From contig JBBHKE010000412.1 in NCBI GenBank assembly GCA_037447655.1, positions 1-47,430 on the forward strand: a stretch of 47,430 bases of DNA, read 5' to 3'. Below the pieces are notes generated by a model. That model had not been told where the DNA came from. It searched no databases and saw nothing but the letters and a program-made list of their open reading frames with translations. Positions 44,376 to 47,430 of the stretch are shown piece by piece. The translations under genes and the position numbers were made by a program. Source of the stretch: Zygnema cylindricum. Lineage: Eukaryota > Streptophyta > Zygnematophyceae > Zygnematales > Zygnemataceae. Each line of letters begins with the position of its first letter. The stretch's first letter is position 1.

Positions 44376-44676
44376 GCATTGGATAACGATTGAAAAAAAA
44401 AAGGCATGAAAAATTAGATCCTTGACTCACAACATCAAACATCCTTAACGTTCGAAAGAAACAAACGAGGACAGAAACCACCGACACACAAAAAGACAAA
44501 TGAAGGTCCTGACATCCACCATTCGATGGACCCCCCCTGACCAATCAACACACTGACTGTATAAAAACCGCCTGACGTCAGCAATATCGGCATCACTTGC
44601 TCCCACTCAACAGTTTAACAGACAACTGATGTCATGCATGAAGAATAAAAAAAACAGCCCCGAGGTTCAAATTCAA
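44376..44676 (+). mobile_element. LTR-like repeat E, copy 1, right part
   Basis: Collinear with 45652-45960 of copy 2: GCATTGGATAACG start, a CCAATCA box, TATAAAAACCGCC, GACGTCAGC, AATAAA, and the end GGTTCAAATTCAAAA. It runs into a truncated hAT-like element. Confidence 0.8.
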
Positions 44677-44961
44677 AATCGTACAGATTTCATGGCGGCT
44701 ACGGTACTTTCTATGCTTGTACACGTCCGGAGAATATGACGTACAGTTGAGTGTACAGACCGTACATTTACCTGTACGGTCCGTACAGTTATCGCCGATA
44801 ATTATCGTTATCGGCATTATCGCCGATAAGTACCCGATATTATCGCCTACTTATCGGCGATAAGACCGACGTCGATATATCGTACCAATATATCGATGAT
44901 CGGATACCCGAAAAAAGGCCCATATCGGTTATCGGCAAATCCTTACCGATACACAACACTA
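44676..44961 (-). mobile_element. hAT-like element F, truncated inverted copy
   Basis: Inverse of 23500-23790: ATGGCGGCTAC, GTACGGTCCGTACAG, the nested TATCGGCGATAA palindromes and the terminus CCGATACACAACACTA. The other end is missing at the boundary with repeat E. Confidence 0.75.
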
Positions 44962-45191
44962 CTATTTAGGATTAACTCCTGTATAATTAAAAAGCACATT
45001 TTTATACGCACCGACACTTTCCGTACTCCACACTAGTAGAAAATACATAAATTAAAATGGTGTACACTAATTGTTCTTCTCGTAATTAGCGTACAGGAAA
45101 AATTAGTATCATTTACCCTATTTTAGGTAAAACCCTCAAATTTTAGGGGCGCCGAATTAGTGTTCAACAACGCTAAATACGATCGACGGTG
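44962..45191. mobile_element. Truncated TA-flanked MITE (family L)
   Basis: Ends ACGATCGACGGTG then TA (45192-45193) and contains the CGTACTCCACAC motif seen in families A to C. The left end abuts the hAT-like fragment and is lost. Confidence 0.5.
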
Positions 45192-45198
45192 TACTGTA

Positions 45199-45397
45199 CA
45201 CCGTGAATCGTTATTAGCCTTATGTACGCTATATCGGCACCCCAAAATTTTGACATTGATACCTTAAATAGAATAAATTACACTATTTAAGGACGTGGAC
45301 CTTAATCTACCACGTCTCCTGAAACTAAATTAGAATGAATGATGCTAATTTTTTCTTTACACTAATAATTTCTATACGCTAATAACGATTAAAGGTG
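45199..45397. mobile_element. Short TA-flanked MITE (family M)
   Basis: CACCGTGAATCGTTATTAG and the inverse CTAATAACGATTAAAGGTG bracket 199 bp. TA lies at 45197-45198 and 45398-45399. The right TA is directly followed by repeat E copy 2. Confidence 0.7.
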
Positions 45398-45399
45398 TA

Positions 45400-45960
45400 G
45401 TCTCCTTTTCCTCTTTCCTCTTTCTTCGCGCATGTTTTTTCTTCTCTACTTGCCTACATTATGCCCAGTTCCGTACCGAATTGGCATACCATTTCATTTC
45501 TTAATTCTAGTCAATTAGGGATTCACGGGATACCGTTGATAAATGGATTTTTTTCTGTTTTTGTCTTTTCAAAACATAATTTCTACGGATCTTGGAGTAT
45601 AACACCAATTCCAGAAATCGATTGTAAATCTACATTCATTCTTATCGAAAAGCATTGAATAACGATTGAAAAAAAAAGGCATGAAAAATTAGATCCTTGA
45701 CTCACAACATCAAACATCCAAACCTTTTTACGTTCGAAAGAAACAAACGAGGACAGAAACCACCGACACACAAAAAGACAAATGAAGGTTCTGACATCCA
45801 TCATTCGATGGACTCCCCCTGGCCAATCAACACATTGACATTATAAAAACCGCCTGACGTCAGCAATATCGGCATCACTTGCTCCCACTCAACAGTTTAA
45901 CAGACAACCGATGTCATGCATGAAGAATAAAAAAACAGCCCCCGAGGTTCAAATTCAAAA
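45400..45960 (+). mobile_element. LTR-like repeat E, copy 2 (uninterrupted)
   Basis: A 561-bp repeat whose other copy (39952-44676) carries the LINE. It contains, in order, CCAAT (45823-45827), TATAAAA (45842-45848), a GACGTCA palindrome and AATAAA (45926-45931). A promoter followed within 85 bp by a poly(A) signal is the pattern of the U3-R part of an LTR. No TG...CA ends were found, so a solo LTR is only a hypothesis. Confidence 0.55.
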
Positions 45961-46814
45961 AACAATGCACTGATGGAGGACAAAAGGATAACTTTAGAAA
46001 ATAAATTAAAATTTGTTTAAAAAAAGGTGCATTACGGTTCAGGCTGAAGTCAACTTTTCAGGTAGGCTTGTTTCTGAAAGATTCGATAGTTTTGCTTTGT
46101 GGCGTTTGTTGAAAATATTTTTATGATGAAATTTCCGAAATTGAATTGTCGTAAAAGGGCAATATGTGAATTATTCAATAATCTGCCGGTTTGATCGCCA
46201 GAAAGTCTCCAGTTTTTGGAATAAGCTGTAAACTTTGTCAATATGGCATTTTGGTCCCATGTTGACAATGCAACAATTTTATAATTTATCATAACATTTC
46301 AAAGGCTTGAAATCATATGATTTTGCATTTGATTTTAATTGTAGGAATCCCATAAACTATCCCCGCCAAATAAAAACGGGACGTGATGTAAAAACTGAAA
46401 GACCTCGAGAAAGGACGCAGAAGACAAAATTAACAGGAAGGCATGTGGGCCTCACACAGAAAATGAATAAAAAAACTGCATTTTTTTCACTAATCGCTGA
46501 CAATTTGTTAATAACAAACAACAAGACTTGCAAAAAATTGTGAAACAAACTGTGCAAAATCGGGACTTATCAATTGTGAAATGTTGTACAGATGATGATT
46601 TGCTTAAAATAGAATGAAAATGAACGCAATCCCTAATCCCTAGAGACAAGCCTGGTGCCTCCTGCCGAGCTGCTTCTTTCCCCTTGTGAGGTTCCCGCCT
46701 CAAAAAAAACTGTGGGATGGATCTCACACACGACAAAACAACAACCTGGACCAATGATTGGAAGTAATATTCCATGAATACACAATGGAAACCATTTTCC
46801 GGTGGAGCAAAGTA
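45961..46814. other. Unassigned intergenic sequence
   Basis: AT-rich, with short unrelated open frames on both strands. A GC-richer patch at 46640-46720 on the minus strand has no recognisable protein similarity. Confidence 0.3.
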
Positions 46815-47013
46815 CACCGCTAAACGTTAATGGTCTTAAAGTTTTTTTCGCCACTTAAAACATTGTCGGATTGTTAATCTGACGGTTGCTATTGGAAGGC
46901 AAGATTTTCAACTGCCTATTGGCAGTCTCCGATTGACAATCTAACAATTGTGGGCGGAGAAAAGATATTTAAAGTGGCGAAAAGAACTTTGACACTAATA
47001 ACGATTAGCGGTG
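46815..47013. mobile_element. Short hairpin MITE, family H, copy 3
   Basis: CACCGCTAAACGTTAATGG-type left end and TAATAACGATTAGCGGTG right end, TA on both sides (46813-46814, 47014-47015), 199 bp. GCCACTTAAAACATTGTCGG near 46851 is inverted near 46945-46980, so the element folds into a near-complete hairpin. Confidence 0.75.
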
Positions 47014-47430
47014 TAGCATTCTATATGGAAGTCATAACAGCGAAACCATCAAAAACAATCGCCATACCTTTTCGACATCTGCAAATGAAAGTGTGACATT
47101 TTTGGAGTTTTTCCGGGTCGATTTGTACATTCAAAAGTTACCGACGATTACAAATCAATCAGAAACACGGCAAATTCCCATGACACAGTTTCAGCTCTTG
47201 ACAAGAGAATGATGAAGAATTCGAGTTGATGACAACAGTTTACCACAGTTGAAAAAAAAAAGTATAAAAAAGAGTATAACAGCTCAAAAACCATTAAGCA
47301 AAAAAGTAATAATTAAGACGGAACAAGGACACGGAACTTCACGAGGACAACACAAACCACACTATATACACCTCCCAATTTCATTTTCTCGCAAGAACAA
47401 CTGTGTCTGCAAACAAATGAAAAGGTTCTT
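47014..47430. other. Unassigned right edge
   Basis: AT-rich sequence with no gene, repeat or element end recognised. Confidence 0.3.

Overview
This window is nuclear DNA of a green plant. Three host genes are split by GT-AG introns and encode plant-type proteins: a nitrilase/omega-amidase-like protein, a WRKY transcription factor and a plant-type PP2C phosphatase. The rest is mostly transposon-derived. The WRKY domain is interrupted by the classic R-type phase-2 intron and the phosphatase begins with MGPC, so a streptophyte is certain. The unusual WRKY finger and a non-LTR element that appears to carry a restriction-like endonuclease lean towards a non-seed plant or a charophyte alga. I cannot name the species. 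One run of 10 Ns (16851-16860) marks an assembly gap.

Layout. 1-421 (minus) is the start of a Copia-type gag running off the left edge. 1482-3626 is an inverted-repeat element carrying two nested insertions. 4465-10239 (plus) is a nitrilase-family gene whose introns are extremely T-rich on the coding strand; seven protein-coding blocks plus a short first exon are recognisable, two expected exons are not, and the 3' part of exon 3 is repeated twice in the following intron. 10836-24944 is a dense nest of short inverted-repeat elements: TA-flanked mariner-like MITEs, TAA/TTA-flanked Harbinger-like elements and hAT-like elements with 8-bp duplications, plus a long (TA)n tract. 27748-30359 (plus) is an intact-looking WRKY gene of three coding exons (651 aa). 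33440-36971 (minus) is a complete six-exon PP2C gene (475 aa) whose exon phases all match. 38233-39949 is a 1.1-kb palindrome of two MITEs plus a third MITE. 40204-44375 (minus) is a decayed non-LTR retrotransposon inserted in an LTR-like repeat, and a second, uninterrupted copy of that repeat lies at 45400-45960.

How the genes relate. The three host genes are independent and are separated by kilobases of repeats; there is no operon-like organisation. The WRKY and PP2C genes are convergent. Family knowledge links both to stress and hormone signalling, but nothing in the sequence shows that they work together.

The most useful observations are the duplicated catalytic-lysine exon and missing exons of the nitrilase gene, the odd WRKY zinc finger, the endonuclease-type plant LINE with its paralogous empty site, and a set of MITE junctions that repeatedly show the spacer TA-NNN-TA. 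Exon boundaries were worked out by hand from splice dinucleotides, reading phase and remembered family motifs; none has been checked by alignment or RNA data.
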